NCBI GenBank assembly: GCA_005888325.1
Contig: VAWU01000024.1
Location: forward strand, 57,589 to 121,588
Source: Actinomycetota bacterium
Lineage (GTDB): Bacteria > Actinomycetota > Acidimicrobiia > Acidimicrobiales > AC-14
Reading direction: 5' to 3'
Length of the DNA stretch: 64,000 bases
Shown: piece by piece, positions 54,040 to 63,370 of the stretch
Layout: each line of letters opens with the position of its first letter
Position numbering within the stretch: the stretch's first letter is position 1
Notes under the pieces: generated by a model
Seen by the model: the letters and a program-made list of their open reading frames with translations, nothing else
Database searches by the model: none
What the model was told of the DNA's origin: nothing
Program-made: the position numbers and the translations under genes

Positions 54040-54735
54040 GTGGAGGCTGCTGGCCAGGGCTACAGGCAACGGCGTCGGCGGGCGAAGAAGCTCCGGCGAC
54101 GCGCCGCCGCCCTGGGGATCCTGGGCGCGGTCTTCCTCGCCGGGGCAGCACCCGCGGGAGCGGGAGCCAAGGCCGGCGTCACACCCAACACCAACTTGAA
54201 GGACGGCGACATCGTCACGGTCGCCTGGACGGGCGTCGACGCGGGAGCCCGGCTCAACATCTTCGAGTGCGCGCAACCGCCGACGACGAGCACGTGCGCG
54301 GTCACCCAGGGCGTGATGAACTTCGTCAACGCCGCGACCGGCAACGGCCAGGTCATGCTCACCGTGCACACCGGCGCGATCGGCACGAGCGGAGCGCAGT
54401 GTCCCGGCGCCAAGAACGACTGCGTCATGGTGATCAACGTCGGCGCGTCCGAGGACCCGGCGGCAAACTTTGTCCTGCCGATCTCGTTCACCGGGGCGCC
54501 GGGCGCGAGCCCCGAGCAGCGCGCCGAGCTGGCGCAGACCGGCCCCGTCCATCTCGGCCTCGCCCTCACTGGCGGGGGCGCGATGCTCGCGGGCATGGTC
54601 CTCGTGAAGCTGGTGGAGGTCCCGCCGAGCGTGCCCGCGACACCGACGCCACCGCGGCGCGCGTGGCGCCGCACCGACGACGACATCCTCTACCGCCGCC
54701 GCCGGTACAAGCCCAAGCACCTGCGACGGCGCTGA
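54040..54735 (+). CDS. Neocarzinostatin-like exported membrane-anchored protein
   Basis: A 231-residue exported protein. A basic leader and signal (RAAALGILGAVFLAGAAPAGA) precede a beta domain: GVTPNTNLKDGDIVTVAWTG, ARLNIFECAQPP, QVMLTVHTGAIGTSG and NDCVMVINVGA, with Cys pairs spaced as in the neocarzinostatin fold. A hydrophobic helix (HLGLALTGGGAMLAGMVLVKL) and an Arg/Lys-rich tail anchor it. GTG at 54040 follows GGAGGGGG. It belongs with the adjacent VWA, sortase and DUF4397 genes. Confidence 0.78.
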   Translation: MEAAGQGYRQRRRRAKKLRRRAAALGILGAVFLAGAAPAGAGAKAGVTPNTNLKDGDIVTVAWTGVDAGARLNIFECAQPPTTSTCAVTQGVMNFVNAATGNGQVMLTVHTGAIGTSGAQCPGAKNDCVMVINVGASEDPAANFVLPISFTGAPGASPEQRAELAQTGPVHLGLALTGGGAMLAGMVLVKLVEVPPSVPATPTPPRRAWRRTDDDILYRRRRYKPKHLRRR

Positions 54736-54790
54736 CGGGGCTCTGCTGCAACCTCAGCCGGCGAACCGACCCCATCGTGCCCGGCCCGTC

Positions 54791-55849
54791 GTGAAGCGCG
54801 TCATCCTCGTTGCGCTGGTCGGCCTGTCGGTGTCGGCGCCCGCGTTCGGGGTCGTCGCGCCCGAGGTGCCGGGCGACCTCGTCGTGTCGAAGGTCGACAC
54901 CACGCACTACCCACAGGTCACCATGATCGTGGCGCCGCCCCGGCTCCTCGCGCCGCGCGACCTCCCCGCGGATGCGTTCAGCGTCACCGAGAACGGTGAG
55001 CGCCGCGAGGTCAACGTGGCGCGGCTGCCCAACTCGGGGCTGCAGATCGCCCTCGTGCTCGACCCGACGGTACCTCCCGAGCTCTTCCGCGCCGCACAGG
55101 GCGCGGCGCTCGACTTCGTTCTCCGACTTCCCATCGGCACGCGCGTCGCGCTCATCGACGCGGGTGCGCCGCCCGAGGTCACGCTGCCTGCGACCACCGA
55201 CCTCGTCGCCGCAACGCGCGCGGTCGGCGACCTCACCCGCCGGCCCGATCGCGCGATCTACGACGCGGTGCGGCGTGCCGACGCCGAGCTCACCCCGGCC
55301 AGCCAGGCGCGACACACGGTCGTCGTGTTCACCGGCGGCAGGGACCGATCGAGCTCGATCACGCTCGACGCGCTGAAGCGCCGGCTCACCGTGCGCGGAA
55401 CGAGCGTCTACGCGATCGAGCTGTCGGGCGGCGACACTGGCGGCGCGCTCGCGACCCTCGCCGCGGGGGCGGGCGGCGAGTCGGTCAGGGTCGCCTCCAC
55501 CGAGCTCGTGGGCGCGTACCAACGGGTCGCCGACGTGCTGCTGAACCAGTACCGGGTCTCGTTCGCGGCGCGCTCGCGGGGCCGGGCGCAGCTGTCGGTC
55601 GGAGTCGCGGCGGACGGGATCAGCGGGGAGAGGTCGCTGGGGGTGGAGCTCACCGCACTCGAAGGCACGTCACGCCGCGCCGGCGGGGCCGTGCCGTCGG
55701 AGCGGGGCGGGGGCCGAGCGGTGGCCGAGCCGTTGGCCGCGGGGGTCGCGATCGCCATGGCGCTGCTCGCCGGTGGGCTGCTCGTGTTGCTCGGGCGCGC
55801 CGGGCTGCGGGCGCGCTCGACGCCCAGCAGCCAACGAAGCGCTAGGTGA
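54791..55849 (+). CDS. Exported VWA-like domain protein
   Basis: A 352-residue exported protein. A signal (MKRVILVALVGLSVSAPAFG) leads to a beta region and a VWA-like Rossmann domain: LQIALVLDPTVPPELF, RAIYDAVRRADAEL, HTVVVFTGGRDRSSSITLDALKRRL and TSVYAIEL. The usual metal-site DxSxS reads DPTVP, so the MIDAS is degenerate. A C-terminal helix (LAAGVAIAMALLAGGLLVLLG) with Arg tail anchors it. GTG at 54791 is used. It overlaps the convergent sortase by 8 bases. Confidence 0.83.
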   Translation: MKRVILVALVGLSVSAPAFGVVAPEVPGDLVVSKVDTTHYPQVTMIVAPPRLLAPRDLPADAFSVTENGERREVNVARLPNSGLQIALVLDPTVPPELFRAAQGAALDFVLRLPIGTRVALIDAGAPPEVTLPATTDLVAATRAVGDLTRRPDRAIYDAVRRADAELTPASQARHTVVVFTGGRDRSSSITLDALKRRLTVRGTSVYAIELSGGDTGGALATLAAGAGGESVRVASTELVGAYQRVADVLLNQYRVSFAARSRGRAQLSVGVAADGISGERSLGVELTALEGTSRRAGGAVPSERGGGRAVAEPLAAGVAIAMALLAGGLLVLLGRAGLRARSTPSSQRSAR

Positions 55850-56693
55850 CGGGCACCGCGAAGACGACGACGTTGTCGCGATAGAACCGTTTCGATGTGT
55901 CGTACAGACCGCCGCAGGTGACGAGGGCCAAGGTGGGCCCGCCGGTTCGGGCGAACAGCATGTCGATCGGCAGCTCGCTCTTCAGGTACTCGCGGCGGGC
56001 CTCGACCCGCCAGGCACGGGAGGAGCCGTCCTGGTAGTCGACGGTGACGGTCGCGCCGGGGTCCAGCCGGCTGAGACGGAAGAACGCGCCGGGCCGGCCA
56101 TTGTGGTCGACGTGGCCCGCGATCACGGACGAGCCCGCCTCGCCGGGCGCGGGACCGTACTCGTACCACCCGAGCATCGCCGGGTCCGCCGGTGCCTCGA
56201 GCAGCGGCGAGCCGGGGACGACGCCGACCGGCACGGTCGGCGCGTCGAGCCCGAGCGAGGGGATGTGCACCGCCACCGGACGGTTCACGAGACGCGCGGG
56301 CTGGTCCTGGAGGCGAGCCGGGTAGGTCTCGACCGGCGGCCGGCCCGGAGCCAACGGCACCGCGGTGATGGGAGTGGTGGCCGCGCGCGCGGCACGGATG
56401 CCTGTCAGCGCACCCACGTCGGACGCGGGACGGGTGGCGAACCACACGACCGGCAGCCCCACGACGCCGGCCGCGCTCAGGGCGAAGCAAACGCGGGCGA
56501 GGTTTCGGGCCCGGTGGCGACGCCTGTGGCGCGGACGGTAGAAGCCGAGTCGCTTGCGCGGCGCGTGCCTCGCGCTCGAGATCGCGCGGTCCCGCCGCAA
56601 CTCCCGCAGCCCGAGGCCGACGAGGACGAGCGCCCCGGCGACCCGGCCCGCAGGACCGAACCGCCGGCTACCGGGTCGCGCGTTCGGCGACAT
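55842..56693 (-). CDS. Class F sortase
   Basis: A 283-residue sortase with an Arg-rich leader and one membrane helix near 66-86. The catalytic His194 is in VIAGHVDHNGR, Cys259 in LVTCGGLYD and Arg268/271 in SKRFYRDNVVVFA, the class F pattern. It would act outside the membrane on the neighbouring exported proteins. ATG 56693 lies inside the end of the DUF4397 gene (26-base overlap), so the two are co-transcribed, a pairing known in actinobacteria. Confidence 0.92.
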   Translation of the reverse strand: MSPNARPGSRRFGPAGRVAGALVLVGLGLRELRRDRAISSARHAPRKRLGFYRPRHRRRHRARNLARVCFALSAAGVVGLPVVWFATRPASDVGALTGIRAARAATTPITAVPLAPGRPPVETYPARLQDQPARLVNRPVAVHIPSLGLDAPTVPVGVVPGSPLLEAPADPAMLGWYEYGPAPGEAGSSVIAGHVDHNGRPGAFFRLSRLDPGATVTVDYQDGSSRAWRVEARREYLKSELPIDMLFARTGGPTLALVTCGGLYDTSKRFYRDNVVVFAVPVT

Positions 56694-57522
56694 GCCCCCG
56701 GCGACGGGATCGGAGCGCGGGTGCCGTCATCACTGCGAGCGCGAGGAGCACCATGAACACGGCGATCGGGAACCGGGCCGGACGCGCCAGCCCGTCGGTG
56801 CCGGTGGGCACACCCGCCGGTGCGCTCGTGAGGCCCTGCACGGTCTGCGTCAGCCAGCCGACGCTGTTGTCGGAGGTGGAGCCGATCAGGTAGAGGAACT
56901 GCACGGTACCGTCGGCGAGCGTCACGCGGTCGGGCGGCACGACGGCCGTGCCACCGCCGGCGGCGTCGACCGTCACCTGATGGGCGGCCGCCGACAGCTC
57001 GAGGGCCGGCGACTGGTTGGGGTTCACCAGGTTGGCGGCGAGCGGCGTGCCGTCGACGATCACGTTGACCGCGGGTGCGGCGGCCGTGTGACGCACGACG
57101 AGGCGGGCGGTTCCTGGCGCGACACGGTTCACGTCGTTGTCGAACTGCGTCATCGTGGGCTTCCCGTCCTGCGCCATGTGGACGACGGCCGAGATGTTGG
57201 CGCCCGCGGTGACCTTCAGCGTGCCCGCAACGGCAGGTGGAGAGTTGGGGTCGGCCTTGGCTTCACGCACCGCGACCGCGTGGTCGCCGGCGGGGATCTG
57301 CAGCGGCGCGGTGGTGCGCTCGGGCTCGAAGCCCTGGAGCGCCACCTTGCCGTCGAGGTAGACGTCGGCCACGAGGCCTCGGAACGCGTGCACGATCGTC
57401 ACGGTGCCGGTCGGCACTTGTGCCGACGCGGGAGTCGCCGACGGGGCGACGAGAACCAGTGCGGCGATGAGCGCCGGTCCGAGCGCGACTCGTCGGCGCA
57501 GCCCACGCGTGATCCAAGGCAT
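56668..57522 (-). CDS. DUF4397-domain exported membrane protein
   Basis: A 284-residue exported protein with signal (RRVALGPALIAALVLVAPSATPASA) and two DUF4397-type repeats: VTIVHAFRGLVADVYLDGK and ARLVVRHTAAAPAVNVIVDGTPLA. A C-terminal helix (FPIAVFMVLLALAVMTAPAL) and RRR tail anchor it; no LPxTG signal is visible. ATG 57522 (MPWITRGLRRR) is preferred to 57555. It overlaps the class F sortase start. Confidence 0.9.
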   Translation of the reverse strand: MPWITRGLRRRVALGPALIAALVLVAPSATPASAQVPTGTVTIVHAFRGLVADVYLDGKVALQGFEPERTTAPLQIPAGDHAVAVREAKADPNSPPAVAGTLKVTAGANISAVVHMAQDGKPTMTQFDNDVNRVAPGTARLVVRHTAAAPAVNVIVDGTPLAANLVNPNQSPALELSAAAHQVTVDAAGGGTAVVPPDRVTLADGTVQFLYLIGSTSDNSVGWLTQTVQGLTSAPAGVPTGTDGLARPARFPIAVFMVLLALAVMTAPALRSRRRGHVAERATR

Positions 57523-57716
57523 ATCCCACCCCTCCCAGGGTTGCCAAACGGGCACAGGCTACACCTCTCCTGTCGCGACCCTCCGGGCCGTCGAGCCGGT
57601 CGACCCGCCACGGAACGCGGCGCACCCCATCCCCAGCCGGCGAACGCCAACGGCCATCACCGTGCCCACCGGCGGGCATCCAACCGCCGAGCCAGGCAGG
57701 GCGTCATCCTTGACGG

Positions 57717-60344
57717 GTGCGCACGGAGACCGACGCCAGGGCAGGTCAGATGGGTCAGGCGGGTCACGCCGGACGACCGGGCCAGGAAGAGGTCGAGGCC
57801 CGCCGGGGGGATGCCGACACATCTCGTATACGCGACGAGACGCTGGCCGAGTGCAACCGGCTCCTCACCGATGCCACGCGCGTGGTGCACGAGGCCCGGG
57901 TCGTCGCCGAGGGCATCAAGTCCGAGATGCTCGCCGAGGTCGAAGAGGAGACCCGGCGCCTGCTGGCCGAGACGGAGGGCAGGCGCACCACCGTCGTCGA
58001 CGAGGCGCGCCGCATGCGCGACGAGATCCTCGCCGAGGTCGACGAAGAGGCGACGCAGCTGTTGGCCGACGCCGAGCGCCGGCGCGACGCGATCCTCGAC
58101 GAGGCCGGTCGCATCCGCGACGAAGCCGAGGAGCTGCGGCGCACGGCGCGGAGAGACGTCGAGCACGAGCGCGAAGCGGCGCGCGAGGAGGCTGCGCAAG
58201 AACGCGCGGTGATGCTCGTCGAGGCCGAGCGGGAGGCGGCCGCGAGGGTCATCGAGAGCGATGCCGAGGCGGCGCGACTTCGCGAGCAGGCAGAGCGTGT
58301 CCGCGCGGACGCAGATGAGTCCCGCCGCGCGGCACTGGCCGACATCGACCAGGAGCGCGACGCGGCTCGCGGCGAGGCGGCGCAGGAGCGGACGGCCCTG
58401 CTCCGTGACGCCGAGGGTGAGGCAGGACGTGTGCTCGAGGAAGCGACCCGACAGATCGCGGCGCGCGAAGCGAGCCTGCGGGCCGAGATCGAGCGCGAGC
58501 GCGACGCCATCGTGGCCGGCGCGCGGGCCGAGGCGGCGCGCGCACGGGATGAGCTCGACGAGATCGAGGCGGAGACCGAACGGCTCACCCAGGAGGCCGC
58601 CGCCGCACGATTGTCCACCGAGCAGTCCCAGCGGGAGGCCGACGAGCTGCGGGCTTCGGCCCAGGCCGCCGCCGACCGCATGCGCCTCGAGGCCGAGGAG
58701 CGGCGCGCCTCGATCGAAGAGCAGACCGAGCGCGACATCGTCCAGCGGTGGGCCGAGGTCGACGACGAGCGCGCGACGGTTCGTCAGGCGACCGAGCGGG
58801 CGCGGGTCACGCTCATCGCCGACGCCGAGCGCACCGCGGCCAACGTGCTCGTCGAAGCGGAGATCGAGCGCCAGCGGGCCCGCGAGCTCCTCGAGGAGGC
58901 CGAAGTCGAGGCGCAGCGCGTGCAGACCGCGGCGCGCGAGCGCGCCCGGCACGAGCTCGAGCTCGAGCGAACCGCCCTGCTCGACGACGCGGCGGCCGAC
59001 ATCGAACGTCGCCGGCGCGAGGCCGAAGACGCGCGCGCCGGCGCGGAAGCCGAGGCGGCCCGCATCCAAGCCGAGGCGGCCGTCGCGGCGACCGAGCGCG
59101 AGGAGGCCGCGCGCGACGCGGACTCCCTCCGCACGCTCGCCGAGGCCGACGCGGAGCGCATCCGCGCCGCGGCCACCGAGGAGGCGGGCGTCCTCGTCGG
59201 GCTGGCCCAGGAGGAAGCCGACCGTCTCCGTACGCAGGCGACGGTGGCGGTCGAGTCAGACGCAGCCGTCGCGCAGGATGCCGAGCGCGTGCTCCTCGAG
59301 GCCCGGGTCGAGGCCGACCGTGTGCTGACCGACGCGCTGGCCGAGCGCGAGCGCCTCAGCTGGGACGCGCAGGCCGAGGCGCAGCGCATCGTCGGCGACG
59401 CCCGCAACGAGGCGATGGTGCTTCGGGCCGAGATCGAACGGATCCGCGCCTCGCTCGCCGCGGCCGAGGCCCAGGCGACGGAGGCCCAGGCGACGGAGGC
59501 GTCCGCCCTGGGAGCGCCGGCGGTCACGCCTGTGCCGCTCGAGCCGCTCGAGCCCTTCACCGGCGCACTGGCTTCCGACGCGCCCGCGACCACGCGATCG
59601 GTCATCGAGGACGCGTCGAAAACGGTCGAGATCCCACGCGAGGTCGTCGAGCGGGTGGCGCCGAAGGTGCCCTACGTGCGCGAGTACGGGCTCCGCCGCG
59701 ACCCGGTCGAGCCCGAACCGCCCGAGGTCACCGGTGTCGCCACCCAGCCGCGCCCGGCAAGCTCGCGGCGGTGGCTCGTCGAGATTCCGGTGCTGGCGGC
59801 CCTCGCCCTCGTCGTCGTCCTCGTCCTGCGCACGTTCGTCGCGCAGGCGTACTTCATCCCGACCGACTCCATGCAGCCGAAGCTCGACGTGGGCGACCGC
59901 ATCGTCGTCGACAAGCTGTCGTACGTCCTCCACGCGCCTCGACGCGGCGACATCGTCGTCTTCGACTCGCCGCACCGCCCGCCTTCAGATCACGCCATGC
60001 TCCCCGTCCGCGTCGCGCGCCGCGCCCTCGAAGCCGTCGGCCTCCGCCAGCCCGACACCGACACGCTCGTGAAGCGTGTGGTCGCGCTGCCCGGCGAGAC
60101 CGTCGCGGGCAGGAACGGCAAGCTGCTCGTCGACGGGAAGGTGCTCGCGGAGCCCTACCTCGCCCGGGGCACGGTCACATCGACGTTCGGGCCCGAGCAG
60201 GTCGGGCCGGGCAAGCTCTGGGTCATGGGCGACCGGCGCGCCACCTCGCTCGACAGCCGCAACTTCGGCCCCATCACGCGCGGATCGGTGGTCGGGCGCG
60301 TCGGCCTCAAGGTGTGGCCCGTGTCAAAGCTGGGTCGCATCTGA
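57717..60344 (+). CDS. lepB: Signal peptidase I with a giant N-terminal coiled coil
   Basis: An 875-residue fusion. Residues ~30-615 are an uninterrupted Ala/Glu/Arg-rich coiled coil (such as AEADAERIRAAATEEAG) with no membrane segment. Then a proline-rich stretch, one membrane helix at ~685-705 (LVEIPVLAALALVVVLVLRTFV) and a complete signal peptidase I: Ser718 in FIPTDSMQPKL, Lys786 in DTLVKRVVALPGET, and MGDRRATSLDSRNFGPI. The topology puts the coil in the cytoplasm and the protease outside. The coil resembles DivIVA/Scy-type filament proteins. Starts are GTG 57717 or ATG 57750 (with AGG upstream). Its 3' end overlaps the MBL gene by 21 bases. Confidence 0.9.
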   Translation: MRTETDARAGQMGQAGHAGRPGQEEVEARRGDADTSRIRDETLAECNRLLTDATRVVHEARVVAEGIKSEMLAEVEEETRRLLAETEGRRTTVVDEARRMRDEILAEVDEEATQLLADAERRRDAILDEAGRIRDEAEELRRTARRDVEHEREAAREEAAQERAVMLVEAEREAAARVIESDAEAARLREQAERVRADADESRRAALADIDQERDAARGEAAQERTALLRDAEGEAGRVLEEATRQIAAREASLRAEIERERDAIVAGARAEAARARDELDEIEAETERLTQEAAAARLSTEQSQREADELRASAQAAADRMRLEAEERRASIEEQTERDIVQRWAEVDDERATVRQATERARVTLIADAERTAANVLVEAEIERQRARELLEEAEVEAQRVQTAARERARHELELERTALLDDAAADIERRRREAEDARAGAEAEAARIQAEAAVAATEREEAARDADSLRTLAEADAERIRAAATEEAGVLVGLAQEEADRLRTQATVAVESDAAVAQDAERVLLEARVEADRVLTDALAERERLSWDAQAEAQRIVGDARNEAMVLRAEIERIRASLAAAEAQATEAQATEASALGAPAVTPVPLEPLEPFTGALASDAPATTRSVIEDASKTVEIPREVVERVAPKVPYVREYGLRRDPVEPEPPEVTGVATQPRPASSRRWLVEIPVLAALALVVVLVLRTFVAQAYFIPTDSMQPKLDVGDRIVVDKLSYVLHAPRRGDIVVFDSPHRPPSDHAMLPVRVARRALEAVGLRQPDTDTLVKRVVALPGETVAGRNGKLLVDGKVLAEPYLARGTVTSTFGPEQVGPGKLWVMGDRRATSLDSRNFGPITRGSVVGRVGLKVWPVSKLGRI

Positions 60345-61241
60345 CCTCGTCTCCAACCAGCGGCGGAAGCCCGCCGCGTTGGAGTGGATTCCGTTGAGCG
60401 TCTCCATTTTCTCGCGCGCTTCCGGAGCGAGCCCGTCGTCGGTGAGGGTGAACGACTCGCTGAGGGCCTCCGCGATGTCGCGACCGTCGTGCCATGCCCG
60501 TTCGGCCACCCCGGCCCAGCGCTGCAACGTGTCCTCCGCCTCTTCGAGGATCGACTCGTGGTCGGGGACGAGCCCGTAGTGCGCGAGCGCGATGCCGGCG
60601 GGACGGCGGGCCGCGAACCTCCGCATCGACGTGACCGCCTGATCGAGGTCGAAGTCGGGCGGCGGGGTGGAGGGTCGCAGCAGCCCGGCGTCGGGCAGGC
60701 GGACGCCGACCGCGTCACCGACGAAGAGGATCCCGCTCTGCGAGTCGTGGAGCGCGAGGTGGTGCTTCGCGTGACCGGGTGAGTCGACGGTCGTGAGCAC
60801 CCGGGATGGCCCCACCTCGATCTCCTCGCCGTCGGCCAGCACGTGCAGCCGGGCTGCGGGCGTGGGCTCGAGCCGGCCGTACAGGTCGTCGAGCAGGTGC
60901 CCGTACACGAGGGAGGCCGACTCGACGAGACGGGTGGGATCGGCCAGGTGCCGAGCCCCCTTCTCGTGCACGTAGACGGTCGCGTTGGGGAACGCGCGGG
61001 CCACGTCGCCGACGCCGCCCGCGTGATCGAGGTGGATGTGCGTGACGGCCACGCCGGCGAGGTCCTCCGCGCCCACGCCGAGCGTGTCGAGCGCGGCGAG
61101 CAGGGCCGGCACCGACGTCTGGCTCCCCGTCTCCACCAGCACCGGGTCGGGGCCCTCGACGAGGTAGCCCGCGGTGACCTTCTCCCAGCCGCCGAGCAGG
61201 GTGTCGATCTCGACGACGCCGTCGCCGATCCGGGTGCTCAC
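60324..61241 (-). CDS. MBL-fold metallo-hydrolase
   Basis: A 305-residue metallo-beta-lactamase-fold hydrolase. The zinc site is THIHLDHAGG, SPGHAKHHLA, FVGDAVG and ALAHYGLVP. A helical C-terminal part (SILEEAEDTLQRWAGVAERA) is longer than minimal. Likely a thioester or lactone hydrolase, the substrate unknown. GTG at 61241 overlaps the upstream stop (GTGA), so it is coupled to the previous gene. Confidence 0.87.
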   Translation of the reverse strand: MSTRIGDGVVEIDTLLGGWEKVTAGYLVEGPDPVLVETGSQTSVPALLAALDTLGVGAEDLAGVAVTHIHLDHAGGVGDVARAFPNATVYVHEKGARHLADPTRLVESASLVYGHLLDDLYGRLEPTPAARLHVLADGEEIEVGPSRVLTTVDSPGHAKHHLALHDSQSGILFVGDAVGVRLPDAGLLRPSTPPPDFDLDQAVTSMRRFAARRPAGIALAHYGLVPDHESILEEAEDTLQRWAGVAERAWHDGRDIAEALSESFTLTDDGLAPEAREKMETLNGIHSNAAGFRRWLETRSDATQL

Positions 61242-61753
61242 GCGGTCGGGTTCGCGAGCAATGACTTCCAGTCGCCCTGGCGCTCCTTCACCTGGGCCGG
61301 CGTGAGCCGGAGGGTCGCCTCGGGCACGAGGTCGACGATGGCGCGCTGGTCCCAGTAGTGGTGCCGCGCCTCCTCGAACCGCGGTCGGCGGAACTCCACC
61401 AGATCGGGGGGCGCGGTGCCGATGAACCCGAAGAGACCGAACGCGAGGTCGAGATCGTGGATGACCGGCGCCCGGCCTAAGAGCGACGCGCGCTTCAACG
61501 CCATGGCCACACAGCCGGCCACCGCGTCGTCCGTGCTCTCCCCCTCGAAGACGTGGAGCTTGTCGGCGAAGCGGCGCGCCAGCGAGAGCGCGTAACCCTG
61601 GTCGGGGCCCTGCCGGCCGAGCTTCGGTCCGACCGGCTGCCGGGGCCCGAGGTCGCCGGGGCGGTCGGCCCGCCACGAGTCGGCCGGCTTGGCCGGCTCG
61701 TCCTGGCGGGGCTGGTCGGCGAGGATCACGGGTACGTAGTCGGGCGCAGCCAT
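61238..61753 (-). CDS. Conserved hypothetical protein in the ilvE-cimA run
   Basis: A 171-residue soluble protein. An N-terminal Pro-rich ~45 residues (ADQPRQDEPAKPADSW) leads to a globular part with YALSLARRFADKLHVFEGE, CVAMALKRASLLGRAPVIHDLDLAFGLFGF and VEFRRPRFEEARHHYWDQRA. I do not recognise the family. It sits between cimA (9 bases) and the MBL gene (4-base overlap). Confidence 0.7.
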   Translation of the reverse strand: MAAPDYVPVILADQPRQDEPAKPADSWRADRPGDLGPRQPVGPKLGRQGPDQGYALSLARRFADKLHVFEGESTDDAVAGCVAMALKRASLLGRAPVIHDLDLAFGLFGFIGTAPPDLVEFRRPRFEEARHHYWDQRAIVDLVPEATLRLTPAQVKERQGDWKSLLANPTA

Positions 61754-61762
61754 CGGCGCTGC

Positions 61763-63370
61763 CTACTCCCTCGCCCGCGACTGTGCAGGCGGGGCGTGCA
61801 GCAGGCCGAAGACGATCGAGTCGGAGAGGGCCTGCCACGACGCCTCGATGATGTTCTCGGAGACGCCGATGGTCGACCACGTTCGCTCACCGTCGGTGGA
61901 GTCGATCAGCACCCTCGTCACCGCGCCGGTGCCCCTCTGCGTGTCGAGCACCCGCACCTTGTAGTCGACGAGGTGCACGTGCTCGAGCGCGGGATGGTGC
62001 CTGCCGATCGCGAGGCGGAGGGCCTTGTCGAGCGCGTTGACGGGACCGTTGCCCTCGGCCACGGTGACCACGCGCTCCTGCCCGACGTGCACCTTGATGG
62101 TCGCCTCGGTGGTCAACGCCCGGCCTTCGGTCTCGTCGGTGATCACCCGGAACGACTCGATGCGGAAGTAGTCGTGCTCCCAACCCGCGGCGCGGCGCAT
62201 GAGCAGCTCGAGCGAGCCGTCGGCCGCCTCGAAGTGGTACCCCTCGTGCTCGAGCCGCTTGAGCGTGTCGACGATCTCGTTCAGCGTCGGTCCGTCGAGC
62301 TCGATGCCGACCTCACGCGCCTTGAGCTGGAGCGTCGACTTCCCCGCCAGCTCCGAGACCACGAAGCGGGTGCCGTTGCCGACCGCGTCCGGTTGGACGT
62401 GCTCGTACGCGTCGGGCCGGCGGACGATGGCGCTCACGTGCAACCCCGCCTTGTGGGCGAACGCCGACGCCCCGACGTAGGGCTGCTGGGGATTGAGCGG
62501 CATGTTGACCAGCTCGGCGATGTGGTGGGCGACAGGGGTGAGGCGCTCGAGGCGGTCCTCGGGGATCGTGTGCACGCCCATCTTCAGCGCCAGGTTGGGG
62601 ATGATCGTCGTGAGATTGCAGTTGCCGGTGCGCTCGCCGTAGCCGTTGATCGTGCCCTGCACGTGCGTGGCGCCGCCGCGCACCCCGGCCAACGCGTTGG
62701 CCACGCCGCAACCCGCGTCGTCGTGCAGGTGGACGCCTACCTTCACGTCGGCACCGAAGTAGGCGACGACCTCGCCGACGACACGCTCGACCTCGTGCGG
62801 CAACGACCCACCGTTGGTGTCGCACAACACGAGGGTCGTCGCCCCTCGCTCTGAAGCGGCCTCGAGCACGCGCAGGCTGAACTCGGGGTTGCGCTTGTAG
62901 CCGTCGAAGAAGTGCTCGGCGTCGAACAGCACCTCGAGCCCGGCGCCGCGCAGGTGCTCGACCGAGTCGGCCACCATGGCGACGCCCTCTTCGAGCGTGG
63001 TCTCCAGCGCTTCGGTGACGTGGTAGTCCCAGCACTTGCCGACGATGCACACCGCTCGGGTGCCCGCTTCGACGAGGTGACGGAGGGTGTCGTCGGAGTC
63101 GACCTTGCCGAGCTTGCGCCGGGTCGACCCGAACGCCACCAGCCGGCTGGTGTCGAGGTCGAGCTCGGATGCGGCGCGGCGGAAGAACTCGTCGTCCTTG
63201 GGGTTGGCGCCCGGCCAACCGCCTTCGATGTAGTGCACGCCCAACCAGTCGAGCTGCTCGGCGATGCGCAGCTTGTCGTCGACGGTGAGCGAGATGCCCT
63301 CGAGCTGGCTGCCGTCGCGCAAGGTCGTGTCGAAGATCTCGACGGATCGCGGTACGTCAGGCGTTGACAA
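61763..63370 (-). CDS. cimA: (R)-citramalate synthase
   Basis: A 535-residue enzyme that joins pyruvate and acetyl-CoA to citramalate, the first step of isoleucine synthesis from pyruvate. VEIFDTTLRDGSQLEG starts the HMGL barrel; VHYIEGGWPGANPKDDEFF is characteristic of the CimA branch; HLHDDAGCGVANAL gives the metal His residues; the C-terminal regulatory domain has EGNGPVNALDKALRLA. TTG at 63370 is chosen, overlapping ilvE by 14 bases; GTG 63403 is an alternative. A distinction from 2-isopropylmalate synthase rests on the GGWPGANPKD pattern. Confidence 0.88.
   Translation of the reverse strand: MSTPDVPRSVEIFDTTLRDGSQLEGISLTVDDKLRIAEQLDWLGVHYIEGGWPGANPKDDEFFRRAASELDLDTSRLVAFGSTRRKLGKVDSDDTLRHLVEAGTRAVCIVGKCWDYHVTEALETTLEEGVAMVADSVEHLRGAGLEVLFDAEHFFDGYKRNPEFSLRVLEAASERGATTLVLCDTNGGSLPHEVERVVGEVVAYFGADVKVGVHLHDDAGCGVANALAGVRGGATHVQGTINGYGERTGNCNLTTIIPNLALKMGVHTIPEDRLERLTPVAHHIAELVNMPLNPQQPYVGASAFAHKAGLHVSAIVRRPDAYEHVQPDAVGNGTRFVVSELAGKSTLQLKAREVGIELDGPTLNEIVDTLKRLEHEGYHFEAADGSLELLMRRAAGWEHDYFRIESFRVITDETEGRALTTEATIKVHVGQERVVTVAEGNGPVNALDKALRLAIGRHHPALEHVHLVDYKVRVLDTQRGTGAVTRVLIDSTDGERTWSTIGVSENIIEASWQALSDSIVFGLLHAPPAQSRARE

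Noticed and set aside
57840-59500. Coiled-coil DNA of lepB as a nucleotide-level tandem repeat
   Set aside because: The protein periodicity is clear but no fixed DNA unit recurs; it is repeat at the level of amino-acid pattern only.
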